64,000 bases of DNA from UBA7328 sp965247965 (GTDB lineage: Bacteria; Bacteroidota; Bacteroidia; Chitinophagales; Saprospiraceae): assembly GCA_965247965.1 (NCBI GenBank), contig OZ252053.1, positions 2,418,001 through 2,482,000 of the forward strand. Direction: 5' to 3'. This document shows, piece by piece, positions 7,399-16,637 of this stretch. Position 1 is the stretch's first letter. Each line of letters starts with the position of its first letter. A model generated the notes under the pieces. The model was not told the origin of the DNA. It saw only the letters and a program-made list of their open reading frames with translations, and searched no databases. The position numbers were made by a program, and so were the translations under genes.

Positions 7399-8352
7399 AT
7401 GGTATTTCTGGAGTTTGAAGAACCTATTGAAAATCTGTACAACCAGCTTGAAAAAATACAGCAGGTTGCCGAAGAAAGCGAGATCGACGTACAGGACAAG
7501 ATTAGCGAGATCAAAGCGAAAATTCGCAATAAGCGAAAAGAGATCTATGCGAATCTAACGGGCTGGCAAAAAGTGCAACTTTCGCGTCATCCCGAACGCC
7601 CATACACACTCTACTACATCGAGCACATGTGCAAATCCTTCATAGAACTTCACGGTGATCGATACTTTGGCGACGACAAAGCAATAGTAGGAGGCATCGG
7701 AAAAATAGATAATCAGTCCGTAATCATTCTCGGCCATCAGAAAGGGGTGAATACAAAACTGCGTCAGTACCGCAACTTCGGCATGGCCAATCCTGAGGGT
7801 TACAGAAAGGCCTCAAGATTAATGAAAATGGCAGAAAAATTTGGAATGCCTGTAATAAGTCTCATTGACACACCTGGCGCCTATCCTGGTATGGAAGCGG
7901 AGCAACGCGGCCAGGCTCAAGCCATAGCCAAAAACCTTTTCGAGATGGCCCAGCTAAAAACTCCAATACTCTGCTACATCATTGGCGAAGGTGCTTCCGG
8001 AGGTGCCATTGGTATTGGTGCGGGTGACCGTGTCTATATGCTGGAATTTACATGGTATTCGGTCATTGCACCCGAATCTTGCTCTTCGATACTCTGGAGA
8101 AGTTGGGACCACAAAGAAGATGCAGCGGAGCAGTTGAAGCTTACTTCTAGTGATATGCTCGAATTTGGTCTAATTGATGGTGTCATCGGCGAACCTGTCG
8201 GCGGAGCCCATTCCGATCCCGAAAAAATGACCAAAATCCTTAAAAAACAAATCAAAAAGGACATAGCTGACTTGGAAAATGTACCTCCTCGAAAACTTAT
8301 CGACGGGCGATTGAAGAAGTATTCAAAGATGGGTAAGTTTCACACAAAGTAG
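7399..8352 (+). CDS. accA: acetyl-CoA carboxylase carboxyltransferase subunit alpha
   Basis: A 317-residue subunit that, with AccD, transfers carboxyl from carboxybiotin to acetyl-CoA to form malonyl-CoA for fatty acid synthesis. Typical landmarks: the N-terminal helical region (residues 1-60), LHGDRYFGDDKAIVGGIG, FGMPVISLIDTPGAYPG, and GEGASGGAIGIGAGDRVYMLEFTWYSVIAPE with the paired-glycine oxyanion motif. Length matches the family. The stop is 17 bases before dapA, so the two are probably co-transcribed. Confidence 0.96.
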   Translation: MVFLEFEEPIENLYNQLEKIQQVAEESEIDVQDKISEIKAKIRNKRKEIYANLTGWQKVQLSRHPERPYTLYYIEHMCKSFIELHGDRYFGDDKAIVGGIGKIDNQSVIILGHQKGVNTKLRQYRNFGMANPEGYRKASRLMKMAEKFGMPVISLIDTPGAYPGMEAEQRGQAQAIAKNLFEMAQLKTPILCYIIGEGASGGAIGIGAGDRVYMLEFTWYSVIAPESCSSILWRSWDHKEDAAEQLKLTSSDMLEFGLIDGVIGEPVGGAHSDPEKMTKILKKQIKKDIADLENVPPRKLIDGRLKKYSKMGKFHTK

Positions 8353-8369
8353 CAGGAAAACACCAAGAA

Positions 8370-9260
8370 GTGCAAAATCAAAAATTCATAGGTACCGGAG
8401 TAGCGCTCATTACGCCATTTAGAGATAATAAAGTTGATTTTGACGCCTTTGAAAAAATCATCAATCACGTCATAGATGGTGGTGTGGATTACCTCGTCAT
8501 GCTAGGTTCTACAGGTGAGCCAGCCACTCTTAACCACGAAGAGGCCAAATCCGTTCTCGATTTTGCTATTAAAATCAATGATGGACGCCTTCCTGTTGTC
8601 GCCGGAAACTTTACCGGTAACAATACCAGAGAATTGGTGCGAAGAATTGATAATTACGATTTTTCAGGGGTCGACGCTATACTCTCATCGAGCCCGGGTT
8701 ATGTCAAACCTTCACAGGAAGGTATATTCCGGCACTATATGGAAATGGAAAAAATATCACCCATACCCATTATCATTTATAATGTTCCCGGACGCACCCA
8801 ATCGAATATTACGTGGCAAACAACTGTTCGGCTTGCTGAAGTAAGTTCAAAATTCATTGGGATCAAAGAGGCAACGGGGGATTTGATCCAGACGACACGA
8901 ATTGTCAAAAACAAACCGAAAGATTTTATCGTCACATCCGGTGACGATGAGGTGGCCCTGCCGATGATCGCAGTTGGTGGTCACGGTGGAATTTCTGTTA
9001 TTGGCAATGCCTTGCCTTCCCAATTTTCCAGCTTAGTAAGTGCCGCTCTCAAGGACAACTACCGCGAAGCCCGAAGGCTTAATAATTTGATCTACGATTT
9101 GCACAAATGGCTCTATATTGAAGGTAATCCCGTGGGAATTAAGTCAGCGATGTCTATTCTTGGGTTTTCTACTAATGAGGTGCGATTGCCATTGCATTCC
9201 ATGTCTTTGGAGAATATGAAGGAGTTGGAGAAGGTGCTTGTTTCTATCGTCAATATTTAG
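8370..9260 (+). CDS. dapA: 4-hydroxy-tetrahydrodipicolinate synthase
   Basis: A 296-residue class I aldolase-type TIM barrel that condenses pyruvate with aspartate semialdehyde in lysine/diaminopimelate synthesis. Motifs: GTGVALITPF at the N-terminus, GSTGEPATL (46-54), YNVPGRT (137-143, with the proton-relay Tyr137) and GIKEATGD, whose Lys166 forms the Schiff base with pyruvate. The start is GTG. It follows accA by 17 bases. Confidence 0.96.
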   Translation: MQNQKFIGTGVALITPFRDNKVDFDAFEKIINHVIDGGVDYLVMLGSTGEPATLNHEEAKSVLDFAIKINDGRLPVVAGNFTGNNTRELVRRIDNYDFSGVDAILSSSPGYVKPSQEGIFRHYMEMEKISPIPIIIYNVPGRTQSNITWQTTVRLAEVSSKFIGIKEATGDLIQTTRIVKNKPKDFIVTSGDDEVALPMIAVGGHGGISVIGNALPSQFSSLVSAALKDNYREARRLNNLIYDLHKWLYIEGNPVGIKSAMSILGFSTNEVRLPLHSMSLENMKELEKVLVSIVNI

Positions 9261-9342
9261 ATCTTATGCCTCAATCTTGCGTGCATAGAGAATACTAAAA
9301 GAAGATATTTGCTTTTAAGAAAAGATAATTAATTTCTGGGTT

Positions 9343-9559
9343 ATGTTGACAAAGGAAATAGTAAAGAATAAAATCAGACGCAACAAAGACCAAATAAAAG
9401 GATTTGGTATTGACTTTATTGGTTTATTTGGTTCCAATGTCCGGGAAGAGTAAAATGAAGCAAGCGATATTGATTTTCTGATTTCTTTTGAAGATGGTAA
9501 AGAACATTATTCCCGAATTGAAGGAACAGATCGAAACCATAATAGAAAAAGAAAGTTAG
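9343..9559 (+). pseudogene. MNT/HEPN toxin-antitoxin relic (nucleotidyltransferase start joined to HepT-like end)
   Basis: Reading from ATG 9343 gives MLTKEIVKNKIRRNKDQIKG, then FGIDFIGLFGSNVREE, an in-frame TAA at 9451, then NEASDIDFLISF. This is the GS-x-x-R...D-x-D core of MNT-type minimal nucleotidyltransferases with one nonsense codon. About 60 bases later another frame reads IPELKEQIETIIEKES-stop (to 9559), which resembles the C-terminal end of HepT/DUF86 HEPN proteins. The middle of the pair is missing. I read it as a two-gene MntA/HepT module collapsed by deletion and point mutation. Confidence 0.6.
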
Positions 9560-9590
9560 GGATTACGCGAAGCAGTAATTCGTATTCTGT

Positions 9591-10796
9591 CTAAATCCCT
9601 TTCATCCGCTCAATCAAACTCTTCAACATCTCCCGCTCATCCCCTTCAGGCGGCCCTCCGCGCGCTTCTTTCAATTCATAATACCCATCTGAATTTTTAG
9701 CCAACGGAAAATTGAAAATATAATCGTCCTCATCCCGCTCATCCGTTTTCATGGAGCCGTACCGCATATCGTTGACTTGTAGCAAACCATCTTTTCTTTC
9801 AATTACATTAAAATATCCATTGGAAAACCACTTGAGGATATTGACGGTCCTGTCATCCTCTTTTGCGTTAAGCAGGCCTTCATTTTTATGGACTTCTTCA
9901 AATTGTACTTTCGGCTCTTTGTCAAATAAGGAATACAATCCCGCATAGTAGACATCTCCACCATCAGCGATCCCATACCAAAGCACATTATTCAAAATGG
10001 TAGGTGTGGTCACAAATCGTTGATAATCAATGCTTTGTGCAGCAAATGAATTTTTGAATACGTTATTAATTCGTGCCTTGTTAAAAACAGTGAAAAGCAA
10101 ATACGCCGAACTGATACCAATTCCGATATAATTGATAATCCGTCTTTTTCGGCTATTTCTGCCGAAAAAAGAAACCAAAATGACACAGAGCAGAAAGGGT
10201 GCAGTATACAATGGATCTGCAACCGAAATAGTATCAAAACTGACACGGTACGCCGAAAATGGCTGGAAAAGCTGGGTGCCAAAAACGGTAAAACAATCCA
10301 GCAATGTATGTGTGAGGATGGCCCAGAAGAATAGCCATTGCCATTCTGATCGATTGGCCACCGGTAATTGGCGATCTGATTTCAGATAGGAGGCTACTAA
10401 TCGACTTATCAAATAAACGAATACAATAAAACTGCCGGCAAAGGCCCAAATATGAATGAATTCTTTTTTGACAATGATATTAAAGAGAACAAGCACTCCC
10501 AGAATAAAAAGAAACCATCCGGTGAAAGCAATGTATTTATAGTATTTGCTCTTATAAAATTTGTCTAGAACCCATCCAAAACCTAACCCTCCGAGAATAG
10601 CAAAAGTGATAGAGTGCGTAAAACCTCTGTGAAAAGCCAAAGCGTCGATCTCGGACATTAGAAAATTAGCAAAAACATCAAGATCAGGAATAGTACCGCC
10701 GATAGCGCCCCAAAGCAGTGCCCTATTGCCCACTTTTTTGCCTAGAACTACTTGTCCCACAGCAGCTCCAAGGGTGATCTGCGTAAGTGAATCCAT
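9591..10796 (-). CDS. YdjM/DUF457-type membrane-bound metal-dependent hydrolase
   Basis: A 401-residue inner-membrane protein. The N-terminus MDSLTQITLGAAVGQVVLGK followed by GGTIPDLDVFANF and FHRGFTHSITFAILG is the signature of the YdjM/YbcI family (PDLD and HRGFTHS as putative metal ligands). A later ILTHTLLDCFTVFGTQLFQPF supplies the conserved H-T-x-x-D. About five membrane segments lie in the first 240 residues, followed by a soluble C-terminal domain of about 150 residues. The substrate is unknown; related proteins are linked to phospholipid or DNA-damage responses. Transcribed toward the nucleotidyltransferase relic. Confidence 0.85.
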   Translation of the reverse strand: MDSLTQITLGAAVGQVVLGKKVGNRALLWGAIGGTIPDLDVFANFLMSEIDALAFHRGFTHSITFAILGGLGFGWVLDKFYKSKYYKYIAFTGWFLFILGVLVLFNIIVKKEFIHIWAFAGSFIVFVYLISRLVASYLKSDRQLPVANRSEWQWLFFWAILTHTLLDCFTVFGTQLFQPFSAYRVSFDTISVADPLYTAPFLLCVILVSFFGRNSRKRRIINYIGIGISSAYLLFTVFNKARINNVFKNSFAAQSIDYQRFVTTPTILNNVLWYGIADGGDVYYAGLYSLFDKEPKVQFEEVHKNEGLLNAKEDDRTVNILKWFSNGYFNVIERKDGLLQVNDMRYGSMKTDERDEDDYIFNFPLAKNSDGYYELKEARGGPPEGDEREMLKSLIERMKGI

Positions 10797-10959
10797 CGGA
10801 GTATGTTACGATTTTTGTGGTTCTGGCGAAAATGATGAATTTTTTGATGAGACGAGGCATAAAAACCTGAGTTTAGTAGAACTAAATGAGGATTTTTGGA
10901 GCGAAGTATCGTCGAAAAAAGGGCATTTGCAGACAAACTACTAAAATTGAAATGTACTC

Positions 10960-11676
10960 CTAATCGATCTTCATTTTTTGCATAGCTCGTTGTGCAGCGG
11001 ATTGTTCTGCTGATTTTTTGTTGAAATCGTCTGCAACGGATATCTCATCATCATCTATAAAGATAGCCACCTTGAAGCGGTCTCTTTTTTCGTACTTGTA
11101 TTTGCTCATCAATTTAAAGTCAACATTGATATTATTTTTCTGACCCCACTCGAGCAATTGACTTTTGAAGTTGTCATCCCTCACTTCCAATTCGTGCACA
11201 TTGAGATATTTCAACAGAATTTGGCGGATTACATAATCTTTGGTTTTGGTGTAACCTATTTCAAGATAAATGGCTCCAATTACCGCTTCCAGGGCATTGC
11301 CAAGCATAGAACTACTAATCCTTCCTTGTGAATAACCGCTCAGGATCACATCGATTCCCATAAATCTAGCTATATCATTAAGCGTCTTTCGCTTTACAAT
11401 CTTTGATCGCATCTTGGTCAAAAAACCTTCGTTCGCTTCGGGATATTTTTTAAATAGATATTCGGCTACTATTGAGCTGAGTAGAGAATCACCGAGATAT
11501 TCCAGGCGCTCATTGTGTTGATTATTTGACGTCAGCGAATTGTTCATGGACTTATGATAGAAGGCCAATTTGTATAATTGCATTCTGGCCGGTACAAAAC
11601 CCAATACTTGTAAAAGCTGTCTAGCTAACTCTTTATCTTCTGAAAAATATAAGTTGTAAATCCTCCGCAGAAACAC
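10960..11676 (-). CDS. rnc: ribonuclease III
   Basis: A 238-residue double-strand-specific endoribonuclease for rRNA and mRNA processing. The signature NERLEYLGDSLLSSIVAEYLF (about 55-75) and LGNALEAVIGAIYLEIGY (about 125-142) carry the catalytic acidic residues. A double-stranded RNA-binding domain follows (FKSQLLEWGQKNNINVDFKL to AEQSAAQRAMQKM). The start is GTG. It follows fabF after 8 bases, completing an acpP-fabF-rnc operon also known from many other bacteria. Confidence 0.95.
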   Translation of the reverse strand: MFLRRIYNLYFSEDKELARQLLQVLGFVPARMQLYKLAFYHKSMNNSLTSNNQHNERLEYLGDSLLSSIVAEYLFKKYPEANEGFLTKMRSKIVKRKTLNDIARFMGIDVILSGYSQGRISSSMLGNALEAVIGAIYLEIGYTKTKDYVIRQILLKYLNVHELEVRDDNFKSQLLEWGQKNNINVDFKLMSKYKYEKRDRFKVAIFIDDDEISVADDFNKKSAEQSAAQRAMQKMKID

Positions 11677-11684
11677 AATAACTA

Positions 11685-12929
11685 TTAATCAAACTTCTTA
11701 AACAATACCGATGCATTATGGCCTCCAAAGCCAAAAGTATTGCTTAAAGCATAGGTTATCTTTCGCTCCTGAACTTGATTAAAAGTGAAATTTAACTTCC
11801 TGTCAATATCAGGATCGTCAGTGAAATGGTTGATCGTTGGTGGTATAAAATTATAATTTATTGCCAATATACACGCAATTGATTCGATTGCACCTGCTGC
11901 ACCCAGCAAATGCCCCGTCATGGATTTAGTCGAACTGATACTCAAATCATAGGCATGATCACTAAACAATTGTTGAATAGCGGCCACTTCAGCCTTATCC
12001 CCCAATGGAGTTGAAGTACCATGTACATTGATATAGTCGACATCAGAAGTATTCGCTCCTGCCTCCGTTATGGCGGATTTCATGACGTTTTTGGCGCCCA
12101 ATCCTTCGGGATGCGGTGCTGTCATATGATGTGCATCGGCGGTCATCCCCACTCCGACTACTTCCGCAAATATATTGGCACCTCTGGCCTTGGCGTGATC
12201 AAGAGATTCGAGAATTAAAGCGCCAGCTCCCTCGCCGAGTACAAAACCATCTCTATCCGAGTCAAATGGCCTCGATGCAGTAGCGGGATCATCATTGCGC
12301 ATAGAAAGTGCTTTCATTGCTCCGAATCCACCGATTACTGTTTTGTTAATTGCCGCTTCCGAACCACCAGTTATGACCATATCGGCCCTGCCCAAGCGAA
12401 TGCTGTCAAAAGCCAGGGCAACAGAATGCGTTGATGAAGCGCAAGCCGAAACCACTCCATAGTTTAATCCCCTTAGTCCATATTTGATGCTAATCAGGCC
12501 TGCTGCTATATCTATGATCAATTTAGGAATCAGAAATGGATTGTATCGGGGAGGTCCATCGGAAGTGGCAGCTTCCGAAATATCTCTTTCAAGGGTATCA
12601 AATCCTCCGATACCACTGGCCCATATCACCCCGGATTTGTCAAGATCTGTTTTCTCAAAATCAAGGCCACTCATTTCCACTGCTTCTGCTACGGATACCA
12701 TCGCCAGGTGAGAAAAAGGGTCCATTCTACGTGCCTCTCGTCTATGAATGAATTGCTCTACGTCAAAATTTTGAACTTCACACGCAAATCGTGTCCTGAA
12801 TTGACTGGCATCAAATTTCGTAATCTCTATGGCTCCGCTTTTCCCGCTCTCCAAGCCTTGCCGGTAATCACCCAGATTATTTCCGATTGGTGTGATGGCT
12901 CCCATGCCAGTGACCACTACTCGTTTCAT
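11685..12929 (-). CDS. fabF: beta-ketoacyl-ACP synthase II
   Basis: A 414-residue condensing enzyme of fatty acid elongation. The ATG at 12929 (MKRVVVTGMGAITPIGN) is the conserved start. The frame is open 41 codons further upstream, but that extension runs through the acpP-fabF hairpin and has no family similarity. Catalytic triad: the Cys in VVSACASSTHSVA, the His in VHGTSTPLGD and the His in GHLLGAAGAIE. The C-terminal NTFGFGGHNASVLFKKF is typical. It takes malonyl groups carried by AcpP, encoded directly upstream. Confidence 0.96.
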   Translation of the reverse strand: MKRVVVTGMGAITPIGNNLGDYRQGLESGKSGAIEITKFDASQFRTRFACEVQNFDVEQFIHRREARRMDPFSHLAMVSVAEAVEMSGLDFEKTDLDKSGVIWASGIGGFDTLERDISEAATSDGPPRYNPFLIPKLIIDIAAGLISIKYGLRGLNYGVVSACASSTHSVALAFDSIRLGRADMVITGGSEAAINKTVIGGFGAMKALSMRNDDPATASRPFDSDRDGFVLGEGAGALILESLDHAKARGANIFAEVVGVGMTADAHHMTAPHPEGLGAKNVMKSAITEAGANTSDVDYINVHGTSTPLGDKAEVAAIQQLFSDHAYDLSISSTKSMTGHLLGAAGAIESIACILAINYNFIPPTINHFTDDPDIDRKLNFTFNQVQERKITYALSNTFGFGGHNASVLFKKFD

Positions 12930-13028
12930 GTCAGTGCGCGATTTTAGAATTTGAAACCTAAACACTAAAGTTCCCCACCATTTCCCATTTCCGCCCACTG
13001 GTGGAAGGCTGGGAGGGGTAAAAATAAA

Positions 13029-13062
13029 ATATCCGCAAATGTACACGGACATTTGCGGATAT
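13029..13062. terminator. 14-bp perfect stem-loop between acpP and fabF
   Basis: ATATCCGCAAATGT (13029-13042) pairs with ACATTTGCGGATAT (13049-13062) over a 6-base loop. It sits 24 bases after the acpP stop, inside the operon and without a strong U tract on the minus strand. A partial terminator or processing/stability hairpin that keeps acpP transcripts more abundant than fabF is plausible. Confidence 0.55.
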
Positions 13063-13086
13063 ATAGTATGGAATAAAATATATTAC

Positions 13087-13320
13087 CTACTTGGCGCCGG
13101 CCAGATAGTCTATTACCTCTCCTACAGTTTGTATTTTTTCAGCTTCCTCATCAGGGATGGAAATATCAAATTCCTTTTCAAATTCCATAATCAACTCTAC
13201 TGTATCCAAGGAATCTGCCCCTAAGTCGTTAGTAAAGCTGGCTTCACTAGTGACTTCAGATTCATCTACGCCTAGCTTGTCTACTATGATTTTTTTAATC
13301 TTTTCAGCAATGTCTGCCAT
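13087..13320 (-). CDS. acpP: acyl carrier protein
   Basis: A 77-residue acidic four-helix carrier. The GADSLDTVELIMEFE motif holds Ser37, where 4'-phosphopantetheine is attached. Length and sequence are textbook AcpP. It leads the acpP-fabF-rnc operon and diverges from pyk. A TACTTTTG -7-like box lies 26 bases before the ATG. Confidence 0.97.
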   Translation of the reverse strand: MADIAEKIKKIIVDKLGVDESEVTSEASFTNDLGADSLDTVELIMEFEKEFDISIPDEEAEKIQTVGEVIDYLAGAK

Positions 13321-13345
13321 AGTTTTTAGTATTTAATTTAGACTG

Positions 13346-13353
13346 CAAAAGTA
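13346..13353 (-). promoter_or_regulatory. -7 box of acpP promoter
   Basis: On the minus strand TACTTTTG matches the Bacteroidota TAnnTTTG -7 consensus upstream of acpP. No clear TTG was found at the -33 distance, so confidence is moderate. Confidence 0.45.
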
Positions 13354-13452
13354 AAATTATTATTGATTTGTCATTTTACTAAAGGTTTATAGGTCCAATA
13401 AAGTTTCACTGACCAGACTTTTCTATATTCACCATTTCCACAATGCGAATGT

Positions 13453-14886
13453 ATGAGGATTCACCACAATCAAAACACTAAAATAGTCGCAACACTGGGC
13501 CCTGCGTCCAGCGACCCCCAAATATTATTAAAAATGGTGAAAGCCGGAGTCGACATATTTCGCTTGAATTTTTCTCACGGCAGCCATAATGATCATCAAA
13601 AATCAATAGAATACATTCTCGGTATAAATGAAGAACACAAAATAAATGTCGGCATAATGGCCGACTTGCAAGGTCCAAAACTTAGGATAGGTACGATCAA
13701 GGAGGGAAGCATTACACTGAAGCGCGGTGACATAATAGAATTTACAAATGAGAAAGTCGAAGGCACCGAGGAAAGGGTCTACATGAGTTATCCCCTCTTT
13801 GCTAAAGATGTTGAGATAGGCGAAAAAGTATTGGTAGATGATGGCAAACTGGTCTTCGAAGTAGTCGAAACGGATGGAAAAAAATCGGTGAAGCTCAAAA
13901 CTGCATTCGGAGGCCCCCTCTCTTCAAATAAAGGCGTCAATCTACCCGATACCAACATTTCTCTCCCGGCATTGACTGAAAAGGATAGGAAAGATCTTCA
14001 GTTTGTCCTGCAGTTTCCTGTTAATTGGATCGCCCTTTCCTTTGTGCGAACCGCTGAAGAAGTGAATGAGTTGCAAAGTATTATCGCAGATCACAAGCAT
14101 GGGGCAAAAGTTATTTCAAAAATTGAAAAATCGGACGCAGTAAAAAACATAGAGCAGATCATCAAAGCTTCCAATGGTATTATGGTAGCTAGAGGTGATC
14201 TCGGGGTAGAAGTACCCATGGAGCAGGTACCGGGCATTCAAAAGCGGATCATAAGAAGATGTATTCAGCGTGCGCGGCCAGTAATCGTTGCCACCCAAAT
14301 GATGGAAAGTATGATCACAAATCCGGCTCCTACTCGTGCCGAAACCACCGATGTCGCCAATGCCGTATTAGACGGCACCGATGCTGTAATGCTGAGCGGT
14401 GAGACCTCAGTGGGCAGACATCCTGTCAAAGTGGTAGAGGCTATGAATCGCATTATCGCAGAAGCAGAAAAGACCTATCAGATTCAGGAAAAAAGACCAA
14501 AACCCGATAGAGATTCCTCTACGTTTCTATCGGATGTCATTTGTTTTAGCGCCTGCAGAACAGCCGAGGATATTCAGGCCAAAGCCATAGCAGGTGTGAC
14601 CACATCCGGCTACACCGCTTTCAAAATTTCATCGTACCGGCCGAACAGCAAGATTTTCATTTTTTCCAACCTGCCCCTGATTTTGGGAACTATGAATTTA
14701 CTCTGGGGAGTTCGCGGTCTTTATTACGATAAATTTTCCACCACGGATGAAACAGTTGATGACATTATTAAAATCTTAAAGAAGCACAAACGTCTGGAGA
14801 AGGGAGATCGCATGGTCAATGTCGCTTCTATGCCGATAGAGAGGAAATTTCGTACAAATATGTTGAAGATTACAGTTGTCGACTAA
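13453..14886 (+). CDS. pyk: pyruvate kinase
   Basis: A 477-residue glycolytic enzyme making pyruvate and ATP from phosphoenolpyruvate and ADP. Landmarks: TKIVATLGPASSDP, FRLNFSHGSHNDH (substrate/nucleotide loop), MADLQGPKLRIG, KVISKIEKSDAVKNIEQI with the catalytic Lys, MVARGDLGVEVP (Mg2+ site), and VATQMMESMITNPAPTRAETTDVANAVLDGTD. A C-terminal regulatory domain is present. Length is normal. It is divergent from acpP across 132 bases. Confidence 0.97.
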   Translation: MRIHHNQNTKIVATLGPASSDPQILLKMVKAGVDIFRLNFSHGSHNDHQKSIEYILGINEEHKINVGIMADLQGPKLRIGTIKEGSITLKRGDIIEFTNEKVEGTEERVYMSYPLFAKDVEIGEKVLVDDGKLVFEVVETDGKKSVKLKTAFGGPLSSNKGVNLPDTNISLPALTEKDRKDLQFVLQFPVNWIALSFVRTAEEVNELQSIIADHKHGAKVISKIEKSDAVKNIEQIIKASNGIMVARGDLGVEVPMEQVPGIQKRIIRRCIQRARPVIVATQMMESMITNPAPTRAETTDVANAVLDGTDAVMLSGETSVGRHPVKVVEAMNRIIAEAEKTYQIQEKRPKPDRDSSTFLSDVICFSACRTAEDIQAKAIAGVTTSGYTAFKISSYRPNSKIFIFSNLPLILGTMNLLWGVRGLYYDKFSTTDETVDDIIKILKKHKRLEKGDRMVNVASMPIERKFRTNMLKITVVD

Positions 14887-14962
14887 ATTTTGATTGAATT
14901 TATTCATCATAATCTAAACCTATTTTACTTTGATAATGAGGATATACAAGTTTGGAACAAAG

Positions 14963-14997
14963 AACTGCGGACTGCCCACTGCCTACTGCGAACTTCT
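14963..14997 (+). repeat. degenerate heptanucleotide repeat (NACTGCS), locus 1
   Basis: Five 7-base units in register: AACTGCG, GACTGCC, CACTGCC, TACTGCG, AACTTCT. It lies in the 198-base gap between pyk and the TPR protein. The same 7-base pattern recurs at 16565-16606, 49596-49630 and 51529-51553. Confidence 0.6.
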
Positions 14998-15084
14998 CCA
15001 ATTGAAGCCAACAGTCACAGGACTCCCCTTTTCAAATACAATCCACCCTCGAAGCACATCGTTCTCATATTTAAGTACGAACAA

Positions 15085-16497
15085 ATGAGATACCTTTTAC
15101 TTGTCCTTTGTTTTTTTACATCCGCTATTACTTCCGCACAAGAAGGTCAGCGCTACACCGAAGACGAAATAGCCAGGCAAGGCCTATTCATCAAGGCGAC
15201 CCAAAAAAAGCTCTTAGGCAAGCTCGATGAGGCCATTGAAGTTTATGAACAAATTCTAAAAAAAGATAAATCCAATCCTGTCGTTTACTTTGATCTTTCT
15301 CGCATATATCTCGAATTGGGAGACAAAGATGAAGCAACTGGCAACGCCGAAAAGGCCAATAAAAAGGATCCCTCTAACCTCTGGTACCAGGAATCATTAG
15401 CGGAGATTTATTTTGAATTTCAAGAGTATCAGGATGCGGGTTTGCTTTATGAAAGGCTCAGTAAAAATAGGGGAGAGGGAAAGTACCATTATTTTCGCGC
15501 ACAGGAAGCCTATGAAAAAGCAAATAATCAGGAAGCAGCTTTAAATGTCTTAGCCCAACTCGAAACAGAATACGGCACCGATAGTTATTCAATTCAGGAA
15601 AACACAAGAATTCTACTCAACCTGCAAAGAAACAAAGAGGCGCTCAATAAAGCAGGGCAACTGTTGAAAATGTATCCCACAAACACGGAGTATCTCCTGC
15701 TAAATGCTAAACTGCAAGAACAATTTGGCTCTAAAAAGAAATCAAAACAGCTATTTGAGCAGATTCTAGGGCAAGAACCTGATAACAGTGAAGCTCTGGT
15801 CTTTCTTGCCCGAATGTCTCCAAAAAAAGACAAGATTGCGGAGATAGAATCATTTGCCTCCAATTCTTCAGTTGATATAGATACCAAAGTGAAGGCACTC
15901 ATTCCCTTTGCAGAAACAATCTCAAAAGACCACCCGCAAAAGGGAAGGTTACTTCATCTTGGACGAACGCTTGTAGACGTCCACCCGGACGAAGCAAAGG
16001 CGTATGCGCTCTATGGAGACCTGCTGTATAATTCAGGCCAAACAGAAAAAGCGGAAATTGAATATCTCAAAACCCTTGACCTGGACAAATCTATATTCAC
16101 GATCTGGAAGCAATTGATGGTCATACAGTATCAATTAAAAAAATATCCTGAATTAACGCTGAGTTCGGAAAAGGCGATAAATTATTATCCGAATCAGGCA
16201 TACCCCTATGTCTACAATGGCCTTGCTCATTTCGAACAAGGCCACACCAACGAAGCAAGTGAAATGCTTATAGAGGCCAATTTTATCGGCACGAAAGATG
16301 CTTCCCTCAAAAACCAAATAAAGTTGCTTAACGCAAAGTTGGTTGCTCGTCGAAGCGGAGAAAAAATCGTCGAAATGACCAAGGAAGACCTTTTCATGCG
16401 AAATATTAAATCCGATGATGAGCGAATAATTCTTCCTTTGAAAGGAAACCGTTTTTTGGTGCGAATTAAGATGAATTCGAAAGCTGGTAATCCGTAA
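15085..16497 (+). CDS. exported TPR-repeat protein
   Basis: A 470-residue protein. ATG at 15085 is chosen because it gives a signal peptide, MRYLLLVLCFFTSAITSAQ. The frame is open further upstream to 14890 but would include the heptamer repeat. The body is a solenoid of tetratricopeptide repeats (e.g. KLDEAIEVYEQILKKDKSNPVVYFDLSRIYLELG; QTEKAEIEYLKTLDLDKS). It is likely periplasmic and serves protein-protein contacts. It sits ahead of a DUF4292 lipoprotein and an EnvC-like factor, an order I recall as recurrent in Bacteroidota, which suggests an envelope or divisome-related role (inference). Confidence 0.8.
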   Translation: MRYLLLVLCFFTSAITSAQEGQRYTEDEIARQGLFIKATQKKLLGKLDEAIEVYEQILKKDKSNPVVYFDLSRIYLELGDKDEATGNAEKANKKDPSNLWYQESLAEIYFEFQEYQDAGLLYERLSKNRGEGKYHYFRAQEAYEKANNQEAALNVLAQLETEYGTDSYSIQENTRILLNLQRNKEALNKAGQLLKMYPTNTEYLLLNAKLQEQFGSKKKSKQLFEQILGQEPDNSEALVFLARMSPKKDKIAEIESFASNSSVDIDTKVKALIPFAETISKDHPQKGRLLHLGRTLVDVHPDEAKAYALYGDLLYNSGQTEKAEIEYLKTLDLDKSIFTIWKQLMVIQYQLKKYPELTLSSEKAINYYPNQAYPYVYNGLAHFEQGHTNEASEMLIEANFIGTKDASLKNQIKLLNAKLVARRSGEKIVEMTKEDLFMRNIKSDDERIILPLKGNRFLVRIKMNSKAGNP

Positions 16498-16564
16498 TGA
16501 GGCGGACAAGTTCAAGCCCAAGTACAAGTTCAAATGCTCCTAAAAATCAAAGTTCAGCCCATGT

Positions 16565-16606
16565 CCCTGCCGACTGCCGACTACTAACTGCCAACTGTCA
16601 ACCAAC
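16565..16606 (+). repeat. degenerate heptanucleotide repeat, locus 2
   Basis: In-register units CCCTGCC, GACTGCC, GACTACT, AACTGCC, AACTGTC, AACCAAC. They lie between the TPR gene and the preferred start of the DUF4292 lipoprotein. A CAAGTTCAAG-rich stretch (16507-16530) precedes them. Confidence 0.55.
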
Positions 16607-16637
16607 AAGTAAAGATTTATTTGAAAGGCAATCTTTT

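Noticed and set aside
11685..13052. Longer 455-residue FabF starting at 13052
   Set aside because: The extra 41 residues read through the operon hairpin and intergenic DNA; the conserved FabF start is the Met at 12929.
14890..15084. N-terminal extension of the TPR protein
   Set aside because: It translates the heptamer repeat array and would bury the signal peptide that begins at 15085.
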